From positions 62,001-126,000 of the forward strand of contig JAUMZY010000002.1 of assembly GCA_030527885.1 (NCBI GenBank): a stretch of 64,000 nt of DNA, in the 5' to 3' direction. The notes beneath the pieces are model-generated. The model made no database searches. It had not been told where the DNA came from and saw nothing but the letters and a program-made list of their open reading frames with translations. Of the stretch, positions 7,919 through 16,606 are shown one piece after another (position 1 is the first letter of the stretch; every line of letters begins with the position of its first letter). This DNA comes from Corynebacterium sp. Its GTDB lineage: Bacteria; Actinomycetota; Actinomycetes; Mycobacteriales; Mycobacteriaceae. Position numbers and translations under genes: made by a program.

Positions 7919-8366
7919 CTCAATGCCTTTCTGAAGGAAGGATAATAAAAGCCTTCATGATAATACCAGGCATTCGTGACCATTTTTAATCAAGCTAAAA
8001 CCACTCCCCATTACGGAGGTAGTGCTACTTTTCTACCTGGGATTATTAAGATTCAAATTTGAAGCCCAGATTGGGTTCGGCATCTTCCCGAAAGCAATTT
8101 ATCTAACATCAGATCAGCAACAAACTTATCTAATTAAGGAACATTGTGAAGAACACAATAAACACCACTCATGAACTTGCCCGTAAACACAAATCTAATT
8201 TTCTGGCGCTGTGATATCTCTCAGCTGCCAAAACTAATGATGTTGTGTTTTGCGGGGATCTTTCATGAAAAGAATGCTACCTGCCGCAGCTGCAATATCA
8301 CCAGTGCACTATTAAAACGGCAAGCAGGCGGCGTCGAAAAGCAAAAACGCAACACCGCCCCAACCG
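7919..8366. other. 448 bp without a convincing gene
   Basis: The interval lies upstream of the TM2 gene and downstream of cwsA, both on the minus strand. It should contain the TM2 gene promoter, but I could not assign -35/-10 boxes. A copy of the CTTTTCGACG motif lies at 8332-8341 on the minus strand, downstream of cwsA. A short plus-strand frame at 8171-8434 is not credible. Confidence 0.5.
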
Positions 8367-8427
8367 CTATTCAGCGTCGTGGTTCTTTAACTGCTCTTCC
8401 AGCGCCTCCAGCAGCTCCTCATCCCGC

Positions 8428-9012
8428 TCAGTGACGCCCCTCCTCGGGTGAACCTGAGGTTTCGGTGGAATACACCAACACGGATTCCTGCTGCTCGTAG
8501 TCGGACACAGTCGGCGGCTCAGTGCCGTACTCTTCCTGATCCCGCTTCGGGGCGAAGAAGTAGTAAGCGACCGCACCAACACCAGTACCAATCGCGGTAA
8601 TGACCGTGAACTTCACCAACTTGCGGCCCCGCTTGCGCCGGGCAAACTTGGCATTCACCTTGCGTTCAGCCTTCTTCGCCGCCTTCTTGGCAGCTTTGCG
8701 CTGTGCCTTGGTGGCCTTCTTGGTTTTGGCTTTGCCTAATTCCGCTAGGCCGGCGATTTTCTCCGAGGCCTTGTCCACAGCTTTATCCACGTTAAGTTCA
8801 TTCCGGGCGGTTTCAATCCGGTCTAAAGCTTTTTCCGATAGGGTGCTAAACCGCCGTTGAGATTCGTCAATGAGACCTTGCACGTCGGCCTTGTTGGCGG
8901 CCTCCACCAGTGCTTCATAAGCCTGCACTGCTTTGCGATCCCGGTAATCTGCATAACTCCCATACGCCCGGCGGGCCAGGGTGGTTGCGGTTCGTAACGT
9001 GGACAAATTCAT
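8428..9012 (-). CDS. cwsA: CwsA-like cell wall synthesis/cell shape protein (C-terminus probably frameshifted)
   Basis: Start at ATG 9012 with GGGAG 5 nt upstream; the four codons before it are unlikely to be translated. The product has a helical N-terminal half, a very Lys/Ala-rich stretch ([19 protein letters not shown]), one membrane helix ([19 protein letters not shown]) and an acidic tail. Position supports CwsA: in Mycobacterium cwsA lies divergent from ppiA and near crgA, and it interacts with CrgA and Wag31 in pole and septum growth. The frame stops after SPEEGRH, but the neighbouring frame continues [19 protein letters not shown] to a TAG at 8367. One base fewer in the G4 run at 8437-8440 would join them, giving about 215 residues. 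Confidence 0.75.
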   Translation of the reverse strand: MNLSTLRTATTLARRAYGSYADYRDRKAVQAYEALVEAANKADVQGLIDESQRRFSTLSEKALDRIETARNELNVDKAVDKASEKIAGLAELGKAKTKKATKAQRKAAKKAAKKAERKVNAKFARRKRGRKLVKFTVITAIGTGVGAVAYYFFAPKRDQEEYGTEPPTVSDYEQQESVLVYSTETSGSPEEGRH

Positions 9013-9090
9013 CTTCACTCCCAAGTTTTATTTTTGGCAATTAGCTTTAAGCCTAGCGGTGTTCTGCGATTCGTGCTTATGATGGGCTGC

Positions 9091-9615
9091 ATGAGTTTTA
9101 AGACTTCAACTGCAATCCTGCACACCAACCATGGTGACATTAAAATCGACCTCTTTGGGAACCACGCACCGAAAACGGTCGAAAACTTTGTCACACTCAC
9201 CAACGGTACCGCCCCCTACACGTCCACAAACGCCAGTGGCGAAACCGAAGGCCCCTTCTACGATGGTGCAGTGTTCCACCGCATCATCTCCGGTTTCATG
9301 ATTCAGGGCGGCGATCCCACCGGCACCGGCCGCGGTGGCCCCGGCTACCAATTCGCAGATGAATTCCACCCAGAACTGCGCTTCGACCGGCCGTTCCTGC
9401 TGGCCATGGCTAATGCTGGCCCCGGCACCAACGGCTCCCAGTTCTTCATCACGGTGGCTCCCACCCCGCACCTGAACGATCACCACACCATTTTCGGCGA
9501 GGTCGTTGACCCTGAATCCCAGAAAGTGGTGCAGGAGATTTCCCAGGTATCCACCGGCCCTGGTGATGTTCCGGTCAACCCAGTGGTTATCGAGTCTGTG
9601 GAGATCACTGACTAA
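9091..9615 (+). CDS. ppiA: Cyclophilin-type peptidyl-prolyl cis-trans isomerase
   Basis: 174 residues from the ATG at 9091 (MSFKTS); upstream in-frame ATGs give an atypical N-terminus. Cyclophilin hallmarks are visible: [41 protein letters not shown] with the catalytic Arg, [20 protein letters not shown] and [11 protein letters not shown]. It lacks a signal peptide and so is cytoplasmic. It catalyses proline isomerisation in protein folding. Gene order (cwsA divergent, rhomboid downstream, crgA further on) matches other Mycobacteriales. A hairpin terminator follows at 9639. Confidence 0.95.
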   Translation: MSFKTSTAILHTNHGDIKIDLFGNHAPKTVENFVTLTNGTAPYTSTNASGETEGPFYDGAVFHRIISGFMIQGGDPTGTGRGGPGYQFADEFHPELRFDRPFLLAMANAGPGTNGSQFFITVAPTPHLNDHHTIFGEVVDPESQKVVQEISQVSTGPGDVPVNPVVIESVEITD

Positions 9616-9638
9616 GATCCAATTTTTTCATCCTTGTG

Positions 9639-9666
9639 ATTCCCCGCACCGTGTTGTGTGGGGAAT
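9639..9666 (+). terminator. Intrinsic terminator after ppiA
   Basis: Stem ATTCCCCGCAC (9639-9649) pairs with GTGTGGGGAAT (9656-9666) with one G·U pair, followed by TTTT. Confidence 0.85.
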
Positions 9667-9710
9667 TTTTATATGTTGTTCGTAATTTTGACTGAAAAAT
9701 ATTTCGCCGT

Positions 9711-10349
9711 ATGTCCACACAAAATTTTTTAAAAGAATATGCCCGCCACGCCCCAGTCACTACAGCACTTGCGCTAACAATGGCGGTAATTTGGTTAACA
9801 ACTGCAATACAGTCGCAGTCCATAACTGAAAATGCATTTGGTTCGCCAATTGGGGAACAGTTGCTGCTGTATCCGCCGCAACTCACGCCCCTCGCCGTCG
9901 TGGGCAATATGTTTATGCACTTAAGCATCACCCACCTCTTGATGAATCTCATCATGCTGTTGCTCCTAGGACGCGAAATCGAAACCGCTACAAACCCGTG
10001 GCTCTATGGCGCGATTTTCCTCGCCGGGGGCTTGGGTGCAGATGCTGCGGTTGTGCACTTCGATGCGCATTCCGCCACAGCTGGGGCCTCCGGTGCGTTG
10101 TACGCACTCATGGTGCTATTCGTAGGTGTTGCTTATCGACGAAAAACCGATCTGCGTGCCCCGCTAGTTCTCATAGCGGTGAATTTGGTTTATACCTTGA
10201 TCATTCCGGGCATTAGTTTTTGGGGTCACTTAGGCGGATTATTCGCAGGTGTGTTCCTATTGCCAACAGTGCTTTCAAACCGCCTCTGGATCCGGCTATT
10301 TTCATTAACACTTGTGATACCCGCTTGTCTGTATCTAACCTTCTACTGA
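9711..10349 (+). CDS. Rhomboid-family intramembrane serine protease
   Basis: 212 residues with about six membrane helices. The rhomboid catalytic pattern is present: a conserved HLLMN region in the second helix, the nucleophile motif GASGALYAL (Ser near residue 127) and the catalytic His in WGHLGGLFAG near the C-terminus. Such enzymes cleave single-pass membrane proteins inside the bilayer. The equivalent place in Mycobacteriales, between ppiA and crgA, is often held by a small membrane protein or rhomboid. Substrates are unknown. The DnaA-box cluster begins 22 bp after its stop codon. Confidence 0.88.
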   Translation: MSTQNFLKEYARHAPVTTALALTMAVIWLTTAIQSQSITENAFGSPIGEQLLLYPPQLTPLAVVGNMFMHLSITHLLMNLIMLLLLGREIETATNPWLYGAIFLAGGLGADAAVVHFDAHSATAGASGALYALMVLFVGVAYRRKTDLRAPLVLIAVNLVYTLIIPGISFWGHLGGLFAGVFLLPTVLSNRLWIRLFSLTLVIPACLYLTFY

Positions 10350-10370
10350 CCTTCCGGACCAAATTACCCC

Positions 10371-10876
10371 CTGTGGATAACTTCGCGTGGTTGTGGAAAA
10401 CTGCCTGTGGATAAAAATGTGGAAAACTCCCCGAAAAAAAGTTATCCACAAGTTTATCCACAGGCTAAATTCCACAGGCCCCTGATTTTTGCACTCGCCT
10501 GCAAAATCATCCACATTTTGCAGCTCAAGTGCCTGTGGATAACTCAACTACCCCCTGTGGATATTGTGGAAAACTTTATCCACAGGCTGTGGATAACTAC
10601 CCTGTGGACAAAACCCGACAGAGTTATCCACAGGGTGTGGAAAACTTTATCCACAGGGTGTGGATAACTCCAGGGGTATAGCAGATTTGAAACCAGAAAT
10701 TCCACAACTAAAAAATGTCTGTGTGGATAACTTTATCCACAGGCCGCCAAATTTCACGAAATCATGTTCGATATCAGAAAAGTTATCCACAGGTATTAGG
10801 AAAATAGCACAAAAGTTGTCCACAGGGTTATCCACAGCAGATTCCCCAGGCGCTGAGTTATCCACAGCTATCCACA
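10371..10876. promoter_or_regulatory. Dense DnaA-box cluster (15 exact TTATCCACA boxes)
   Basis: Exact TTATCCACA starts at 10442, 10454, 10576, 10624, 10647, 10733, 10783, 10828 and 10858. The complement TGTGGATAA starts at 10372, 10406, 10534, 10588, 10659 and 10722. Near matches (TGTGGAAAA, TGTGGATAT, TGTGGACAA, TTGTCCACA, CTATCCACA) add about nine more. The sequence is the high-affinity DnaA box. Several pairs face each other 3-4 bp apart (for example 10576/10588). There is no dnaA or dnaN gene and no obvious A/T-rich unwinding element, so this is more like a DnaA titration or regulatory locus than the origin itself. Small open frames here are formed by the repeats. Confidence 0.85.
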
Positions 10877-10998
10877 ACTGTGCACGGTTCTCCACAGCGC
10901 CCCAACTCACCAGTAATTAAGATGATTAAGCTATAAATATTCTCCGAATGATTGGTAGCTATACCATGGGTGTGCCGGGCGCAAGCCGTACCGGAGGG

Positions 10999-11008
10999 CG
11001 TCGAAAAG
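10999..11008 (-). repeat. CTTTTCGACG motif, minus strand
   Basis: Intergenic copy, reading GCTTTTCGACGC on the minus strand, about 160 bp downstream of the broken flavodoxin-type gene. Confidence 0.5.
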
Positions 11009-11171
11009 CATGCCAAACAGATATGATTTTGCCTTCAGGATAATGCGGCGCGTGGCAAGTGCAGATGGCATTGATGTTGGCGCTCGGAAACCATTCATCA
11101 TTGTGAAGGGAAGAAGCGCGGATTCTTGGAATGACTGAATTGCATACCGCTTTAGTGGAGAAAAGTAGTTT

Positions 11172-11650
11172 TCACTCCTCGTCAAAGGCTACTTCTCCAG
11201 TTTTGTCACCAAATAGAACCGGTGGAAAACCGGCTCCTGGGACAATCATCCTGTTGAGTAACAGGTGTTGAATCAAGTAGTTATATGTCTCCACGTGAGA
11301 GTATCTGCGTCCTGTCACGAAAGTGCCACCGACCTTATTAGTCAAAACCCGATTGAAACAGAGATGCCTGGTCCCAATCCGCTCAATGAAAGTAGGCAGA
11401 GTTGGACTTGGACCGAATCTGTGTACTGGCGCCGAAAGAATAATGCCGTCGATCTCGCATGGGACAGCCCGAAAATTGCAATCCCCGCACGCACCACATG
11501 GGTCCAAGTCAAGATCCCAAACGTTTATTACCTCCAAGAAACTCTTTCTTCCGAGATGGCCTCTTTCAAGTGGCGATAAGCATATGCTCCATTTCCATTT
11601 GGCCTTTCTGAACCATTGACTCCGATAAAGGTTAGGTTTTTGTTTTCCAT
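11172..11650 (-). pseudogene. Flavodoxin-fold NAD(P)H:FMN reductase-like protein, frameshifted
   Basis: ATG 11650 opens MENKNLTFIGVNGSERPNGNG, the flavin-phosphate loop of the NADPH-dependent FMN reductase family, but this frame stops near 11528. The next frame continues LEVINVWDLDLDPCGACGDC and DGIILSAPVHRFGPSPTLP, which is the expected continuation including a CxxCxxC cluster. One missing base near 11535-11541 accounts for the break. The frame ends at 11172. A further 84-codon frame at 10931-11185 might be a remnant of the C-terminus, but I cannot support it. The gene is divergent from the DUF1697 gene and shares its promoter region. Confidence 0.6.
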
Positions 11651-11767
11651 AGCCATAAGGTCAATTGTCGGAAAATACAGTAAAAACTCGGTTTGTCGAG
11701 TGGCAAATTAGTTCACCGTCCACAGTTCTTTCAACGTGGTAGAATTCTATTTTCCATAGGAGGGATA

Positions 11768-12304
11768 ATGCACGCAGTTTTCTACAGAAACCTAAATCTC
11801 GGGCACTCAGGTTCGCCGAACCGTGAGCAGTTGGAGACGGCCTTGCTTGATGCTGGTGCCAAGCGTGTGAGGTCCTTTCAAACAAACGGAACTGTTTTGA
11901 TAGAAGCAAACAATCCAGCTGACGTCGTTGCGAAAGCTGAAAGGGGAATTTGCGAGGCAAGTGGATATGAAGACGCTGCGTTTGTACGGAATTTAGCAGA
12001 TTTAGAGAAGTTTCTAGCCTTAGGGGTTTTTGAAAAGTATCCTTCCCCTAGGACTTACAGAGAGACTGTGACTTTTTTCAGGGGAGACCGAACTCCTTCC
12101 TGGTCGCTTCCATGGACTAACCACAAAGACGACGTAGACGTGCTTTTTGTGGACGACGGAATAGCTTTAAGCCTTATCCGAAAGCCAAGAAATTCTGCCG
12201 GCAGCCCTACATACGAGATCGAACGTGAAATTGGCGGCATAGCTACAACTAGGAACCGGGGAACTCTTGAGCGTTTGTTAAAGGCTGCTTCACAATGGGG
12301 GTGA
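11768..12304 (+). CDS. DUF1697 family protein
   Basis: 178 residues from ATG 11768 with AGGAGG ideally placed upstream. The N-terminus FYRNLNLGHSGSPNREQLE and the FQTNGTVLIEA segment match the DUF1697 pattern (usually LRGINVGG... QSGNVVF); the C-terminal TTRNRGTLERLL corresponds to the family's TxRNxxT motif. The biochemical role of DUF1697 is unknown; it is usually a single cytoplasmic domain of this size. No partner is evident beyond the divergent broken reductase. Confidence 0.72.
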   Translation: MHAVFYRNLNLGHSGSPNREQLETALLDAGAKRVRSFQTNGTVLIEANNPADVVAKAERGICEASGYEDAAFVRNLADLEKFLALGVFEKYPSPRTYRETVTFFRGDRTPSWSLPWTNHKDDVDVLFVDDGIALSLIRKPRNSAGSPTYEIEREIGGIATTRNRGTLERLLKAASQWG

Positions 12305-12654
12305 GCTTTTTCGCCACTTCTGACGCTAGTGGAAACGTCTGACTGTGACATACAAGCTATGCGATCGTGACGCAGGCTGTCAGAGAAAGCATAACTCGAT
12401 ATCTCCTTGAGTGAAGAGGCATTCTCCTGCTCATGATGAATACATCATGGAAAGTAGGACTGAAATTCAATCGTAGCCAACTCAAGTTGCATAGTGTTAT
12501 GTAAAGACAACTTCTTCGGGAACTCGCAGGCCACGATGTATCAGGGTGAGCGCTTAACCAATGCGAGGGGGACTCGTGAAGCGTGGACGTGTACTTTAAC
12601 GCTTGACAGCTGCTTAGCCCGCCGCCACTGGCACCCGTCGTAAAGCAAGCAAAA
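12305..12654. other. 350 bp without a convincing gene
   Basis: Between DUF1697 and the crgA terminator I find no open frame with a ribosome-binding site and no repeats. It may contain decayed coding sequence, since short in-frame fragments look protein-like, but none is recognisable. Confidence 0.45.
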
Positions 12655-12676
12655 GCCGCCGCACGAATGCAGCGGC
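12655..12676 (-). terminator. Intrinsic terminator of crgA
   Basis: On the minus strand GCCGCTGCA-TTCG-TGCGGCGGC forms a 9-bp stem with a TTCG tetraloop and one G·U pair, followed by TTTTGCTTG. Confidence 0.85.
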
Positions 12677-12696
12677 AGCGGGGAATGCGGGGGCGG

Positions 12697-12966
12697 TTAA
12701 CGCCAACCCATGGTCATGAGCAACCCCACGATAAATAAGCCGAACCCAATGCCATAGTTCCACGGCCCCAACTCCAACATGAACGGGATTTGCGGGCCAG
12801 CCAGATAGTTCACAATCAGCCACAGTAATCCTATAACCATCAGGCCGAACATGATGATCTTGTACCACAACGGGGTGCCGGAGGAATTAATCTTCACCGG
12901 CGTGCGGTTAGCAGACGAGCTAGAGGTGATCGGAAGTGATCCCTTAGTAATCTTTGACTTAGGCAT
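12697..12966 (-). CDS. crgA: Cell division protein CrgA
   Basis: 89 residues with a basic cytoplasmic start (MPKSKITKG), then two membrane helices around residues 34-51 and 69-86 separated by an [20 protein letters not shown] loop. This is the invariant CrgA layout. CrgA is an integral membrane divisome protein that in Mycobacterium binds FtsZ, FtsQ, FtsI and CwsA. Its position just downstream of the pknB operon is the usual one. It is separated from pknB by a 68-bp gap and is probably transcribed on its own. Confidence 0.95.
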   Translation of the reverse strand: MPKSKITKGSLPITSSSSANRTPVKINSSGTPLWYKIIMFGLMVIGLLWLIVNYLAGPQIPFMLELGPWNYGIGFGLFIVGLLMTMGWR

Positions 12967-13034
12967 ACAAATACTTTCTTGTGTTACACGGCGATTATGA
13001 CACGACTATGGCATACAGGGTAATGAACTTCATG

Positions 13035-15065
13035 CTAACGGCCAATCGCAGAGATGTCGAACTCCCATAGCTGAACTGTCACAGTACCATCTTTTCGCAC
13101 GGGGGAACCAGCCGCCGGCGTTTGATGCGCAATGCGACCACCATTGACCAGCGCAGCAGTCTTCACCGATTCACCCAGAACAATCTGCGAACGGTTACCC
13201 TTCCACCCGGCACGCTGCAATTCCGAATAGGCCATATCCACTGACATATTGGTGAGATTAGGCATCTGCACCAATGACCCATTGGATACCTTCACATTAA
13301 TCTTGGACTTTGCGGGCATTTGGGTGCCTTCACCATCCACGGAAATGACCGTGCCATCAGGCTCAGAACCGTCGACAAATTCCACAACCGGTTCAAAGCC
13401 CAAGGAAGTAAGATTCCCCTCAGCCTGCGACCACAGCATACCCGTGACCACCGGCACCCGCGTGGTGGCCTCACCAGTAGAAACCGTGATGGTCACCTTG
13501 GAGCCCTTAGACACCTGGGTTCCTGCGGAAGGATTCTGCTCCATGATTTTACCCTGCTCCACCTTCTGGGAGGAACCCTCGCGCACAACTGGGTCTAATT
13601 CCAGGCCCTTCTTCTTCAAGATGTCAGCGGCCTCAGCAGTAGTCTTGCCGGACAAATCAGGCACCGACGTGTTTTCCTTACCAGAAGACACAGTCACAGT
13701 AATCGTGGAACCAGTCTTCACCGAAGAATTAGCGGTGGGATCAGTGCCAATTACATGATCTTCTGCAACATCCGCGCTGGCCTGCTCCACCACAGTGGTT
13801 TTCAGCCCTTGGTTTTCCAGCTCCGCAATGGCTTCATCCTTGGTCTTATTCTTGACCTCCGGAACCACAACATTCGCCTGGGAAATCCCCAGCACCTGAT
13901 TAATGTTCGGGGAGAAGTACTGATACGTGAATGCCGCAACGATCACCAATGCCAAAACCGCGAGCAAACTCATGGCAATTTTCAGCCCCTTGCCCCGCGG
14001 CGGCTCGTCATCGTAATCGTCGTATTCGTCCACTTCATTGCGGGGTTTCGGAGCAATGCGCTGCGGTTGCTGATGCCGCCCAGGGGCCCTGTGGCTGGCA
14101 GCCGCAACGGCGGTATTCTGCGGCACGAACTCTTCCGTGACCGCCGGCACCATGCTGGTTTCCGCAGTGTTTTCCGGCGCGGGGGCCGGCTCCACGTACT
14201 GCCGGGCCGCCATGGTGACCGCGTTCTTCTCCAAACGCTGCAGGTCGGCCGCCATTTCCACCGCAGTTTGGTAGCGGTCGCCCGGGTGTTTGGCCATAGC
14301 TGTTAACACCACCGCATCCACGTTTAATGCGGCGGTGGGAGTGAGATCTGGTATAAACTCCGACGGCGGAGTGGGATCCTCCTGCACATGCTGATACGCC
14401 ACTGCGAAGGGAGTATCCCCATCAAACGGCGGATGACCAGTCATGATGTCGTACATCAGGCAGCCCAAGGCATAAATATCTGAGCGGCCATCCACCGGCT
14501 TACCCCGGGCCTGCTCCGGGGACAGGTACTGCGCGGTGCCGATCACCGCAGAGGTTTGCGTCATGTGCGAGGTCACATCATCCAACGCCCGGGCAATACC
14601 GAAGTCCATGATTTTGACCACGCCGGTGTTCGTGATCATGACGTTGGCGGGCTTGATGTCGCGGTGCACAATGCCAGCGTCGTGGCTGACTTGCAGCGCC
14701 TCACATACCGGAATGAGCGTGGTGGCTGCTTCGTCGGGGCTCAACGGGCCGCCGTCGGCAACAATATCTTTGAGGTTGCGGCCCTTGACCAGCTCCATCA
14801 CGATGTAGGGGGTGCTTTGGTCGTTGTGAATGGTTTCGCCAGTGTCGTAGATTGCCACGATGGCGGGGTGATTAAGCCGGCCGGCATTTTGTGCTTCCTT
14901 GCGGAAGCGTTCCCGGAAGTTAGCGTCCCGAGCAAGTTCGCTGCGTAGCATTTTGACTGCTACTTCTCGCCCTAACAGCGTGTCAGTGGCGGAATATACC
15001 ACCGACATGCCACCACTACCCACCACTGAACCCAGTTCGTAGCGGTTGGCTATTAGCTCACTCAC
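13035..15065 (-). CDS. pknB: Membrane Ser/Thr protein kinase PknB with four PASTA domains
   Basis: 676 residues. The kinase domain (1-275) has the glycine loop GSGGMSVVY (16-24), catalytic Lys38 in VAVKML, HRDIKPANV and DFGIARA. A juxtamembrane linker with RGKGLK precedes one membrane helix near 365-385. Four PASTA repeats fill the extracellular half, each ending in a VTVSxG-like strand. PknB senses muropeptides or lipid II and phosphorylates division and peptidoglycan factors. Its start overlaps the pknA stop by 4 bp, so the two kinases are translationally coupled. PstP, encoded upstream, reverses its phosphorylation. Confidence 0.97.
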   Translation of the reverse strand: MSELIANRYELGSVVGSGGMSVVYSATDTLLGREVAVKMLRSELARDANFRERFRKEAQNAGRLNHPAIVAIYDTGETIHNDQSTPYIVMELVKGRNLKDIVADGGPLSPDEAATTLIPVCEALQVSHDAGIVHRDIKPANVMITNTGVVKIMDFGIARALDDVTSHMTQTSAVIGTAQYLSPEQARGKPVDGRSDIYALGCLMYDIMTGHPPFDGDTPFAVAYQHVQEDPTPPSEFIPDLTPTAALNVDAVVLTAMAKHPGDRYQTAVEMAADLQRLEKNAVTMAARQYVEPAPAPENTAETSMVPAVTEEFVPQNTAVAAASHRAPGRHQQPQRIAPKPRNEVDEYDDYDDEPPRGKGLKIAMSLLAVLALVIVAAFTYQYFSPNINQVLGISQANVVVPEVKNKTKDEAIAELENQGLKTTVVEQASADVAEDHVIGTDPTANSSVKTGSTITVTVSSGKENTSVPDLSGKTTAEAADILKKKGLELDPVVREGSSQKVEQGKIMEQNPSAGTQVSKGSKVTITVSTGEATTRVPVVTGMLWSQAEGNLTSLGFEPVVEFVDGSEPDGTVISVDGEGTQMPAKSKINVKVSNGSLVQMPNLTNMSVDMAYSELQRAGWKGNRSQIVLGESVKTAALVNGGRIAHQTPAAGSPVRKDGTVTVQLWEFDISAIGR

Positions 15066-16606
15066 TGATTTGCTCCTGCATTATTCTGGTTATTTTGCCC
15101 ACCACCACCAGGATTTTCTGGTTGTGCAGTCGGTACTACCGTTGGCTCTGGTGGTGCTACATTAGTGGGAATTGTAGTCGGAAGATCCGTAATTACCACC
15201 GTGGGGGTTGGTGTCGGCTGCTCATAAGGGGGTTCATACGTATTAGGAGTCTCCACCACAGTTCGCTGTTGTTCTACAGTTGGCTGAGCTGGAGCCTCAT
15301 ACTGATTATTATCAGTGTAAGTTTCAGGAACGCGGGTAGCCTGCGGCGCTGGCGTGTCTTCCGTGACTGTGACCGTCCTTGGGGTTGAAGATTTCGTGGT
15401 AGTCACCGGGGAAGCCTTGGGTTCCGGCTTGCCAGTGAGATTCCCATTAGAGAACAAATACATGCAGCCCACCACCAAAAGCGCCAGGACCACGGAAATC
15501 CCAATACCGGCTAGCAAACCAGCGGCACGCGATTCTCGTTGGGGTTCGTCACGTTGCGGCTCGGGCCTGGCCTGGGGTTTACGCACCGGGGCAGCAGTGG
15601 CCGCGGCGGTGGCACGTACCGGCGCTGGGTTTTGCGCAGCTTCACGTACCACCGGTGGGGCGATGGTGGTGGCGTCGGTCGCCGGAATCTGCGAGGTTTG
15701 GGCGGTGGCGGAGGTTTCCTCCATGCTTTTCGACGGCGTGGCGACGCCAACCGGTTGCGGCGGGCGCTTCCCCAACCGCGCTGCCGAGACTGCTTCTTCC
15801 AATTCTGCACCATCGGCATACCTATGCTCTGGTTCTTTGCGCAGTGCAATGCCAATCAGCTCCCGGGTGGGTGCGCTGATGGTGGTGGGCAGTGCCGGCG
15901 GCGCTTGGTTGATGTGCGCGATGGCGACGGACACGGAGGAATCACCAGAAAACGGCCGCTTACCAGCGAGCATTTCATAGCCCACCACCCCGAGGGAATA
16001 CACGTCGGTGGCGGTGGTGACATCCTTGCCCTGAGCCTGCTCGGGGGACACGTATTGCGCGGTGCCAACCACCATGCCGGTGCGGGTCAGGGGTGCTGCG
16101 GCGGCGGCTTTGGCGATACCAAAGTCGGTGATTTTTACCTGGCCGTTCTGGGTAATGAGCAGGTTGCCGGGTTTGATATCGCGGTGCACCAAGCCCATTT
16201 CATGGATAGCCGCCAAGCCGTGGGCGGCTTGCTCCAAAATGTCCAGGGCGTCGGCTTCCAGCAGCGACCCTTTCCTAATGAGCATGTCCGCGAGGGATTC
16301 GCCGCGGATGAATTCCATGACGATGAAGCAGAACGTGCGGCCGGATTCATCGGTGACTTCTTTGTAGTCGTAGGTTTCTACGACGTTATCGTTTCGGATG
16401 TCTTCGCTGGCCAGGGCTTCGTTGCGAAACCTAGAGAGGAATTCCACATTGTCGGAAAATTCCGGGCGCAGGACTTTAACAGCTACTTCGCGTTCGTTTT
16501 CGATGTCGTCGGCAAGCCACACGGTGGACATGCCACCGTTACCTACCACCCAGTTGAGTAGGTATTCGTCGCCCAAGAGGTCTTGCAGCATGTCTTGTTC
16601 GCTCAT
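15062..16606 (-). CDS. pknA: Membrane Ser/Thr protein kinase PknA
   Basis: 514 residues. The N-terminal kinase has GNGGMSTVW, VAVKVL, HRDIKPGNL and DFGIAKA. A Pro/Ala-rich linker leads to one membrane helix near 365-390 (LLAGIGISVVLALLVVGCMYLF), then a Thr/Pro-rich extracellular tail of about 120 residues ending in Gly/Asn repeats. PASTA domains are absent, as is normal for PknA. It acts with PknB on Wag31, FtsZ and peptidoglycan enzymes and controls cell shape. It overlaps pbpA by one base and pknB by four, confirming one operon. Confidence 0.96.
   Translation of the reverse strand: MSEQDMLQDLLGDEYLLNWVVGNGGMSTVWLADDIENEREVAVKVLRPEFSDNVEFLSRFRNEALASEDIRNDNVVETYDYKEVTDESGRTFCFIVMEFIRGESLADMLIRKGSLLEADALDILEQAAHGLAAIHEMGLVHRDIKPGNLLITQNGQVKITDFGIAKAAAAAPLTRTGMVVGTAQYVSPEQAQGKDVTTATDVYSLGVVGYEMLAGKRPFSGDSSVSVAIAHINQAPPALPTTISAPTRELIGIALRKEPEHRYADGAELEEAVSAARLGKRPPQPVGVATPSKSMEETSATAQTSQIPATDATTIAPPVVREAAQNPAPVRATAAATAAPVRKPQARPEPQRDEPQRESRAAGLLAGIGISVVLALLVVGCMYLFSNGNLTGKPEPKASPVTTTKSSTPRTVTVTEDTPAPQATRVPETYTDNNQYEAPAQPTVEQQRTVVETPNTYEPPYEQPTPTPTVVITDLPTTIPTNVAPPEPTVVPTAQPENPGGGGQNNQNNAGANQ

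Noticed and set aside
8171..8434. 87-codon plus-strand frame
   Set aside because: It runs into the 3' end of cwsA on the opposite strand and lacks a binding site.
10371..10876. Interpretation as oriC or a CRISPR array
   Set aside because: Repeats are 9-mers in both orientations with irregular spacing, no uniform spacers or cas genes; dnaA and dnaN are absent.
10407..10920. Several short open frames rich in STG/VDN repeats
   Set aside because: They are translations of the repeated DnaA boxes on both strands, without ribosome-binding sites.
10931..11185. 84-codon minus-strand frame as a separate gene
   Set aside because: No recognisable motif; at best a remnant of the neighbouring broken reductase.
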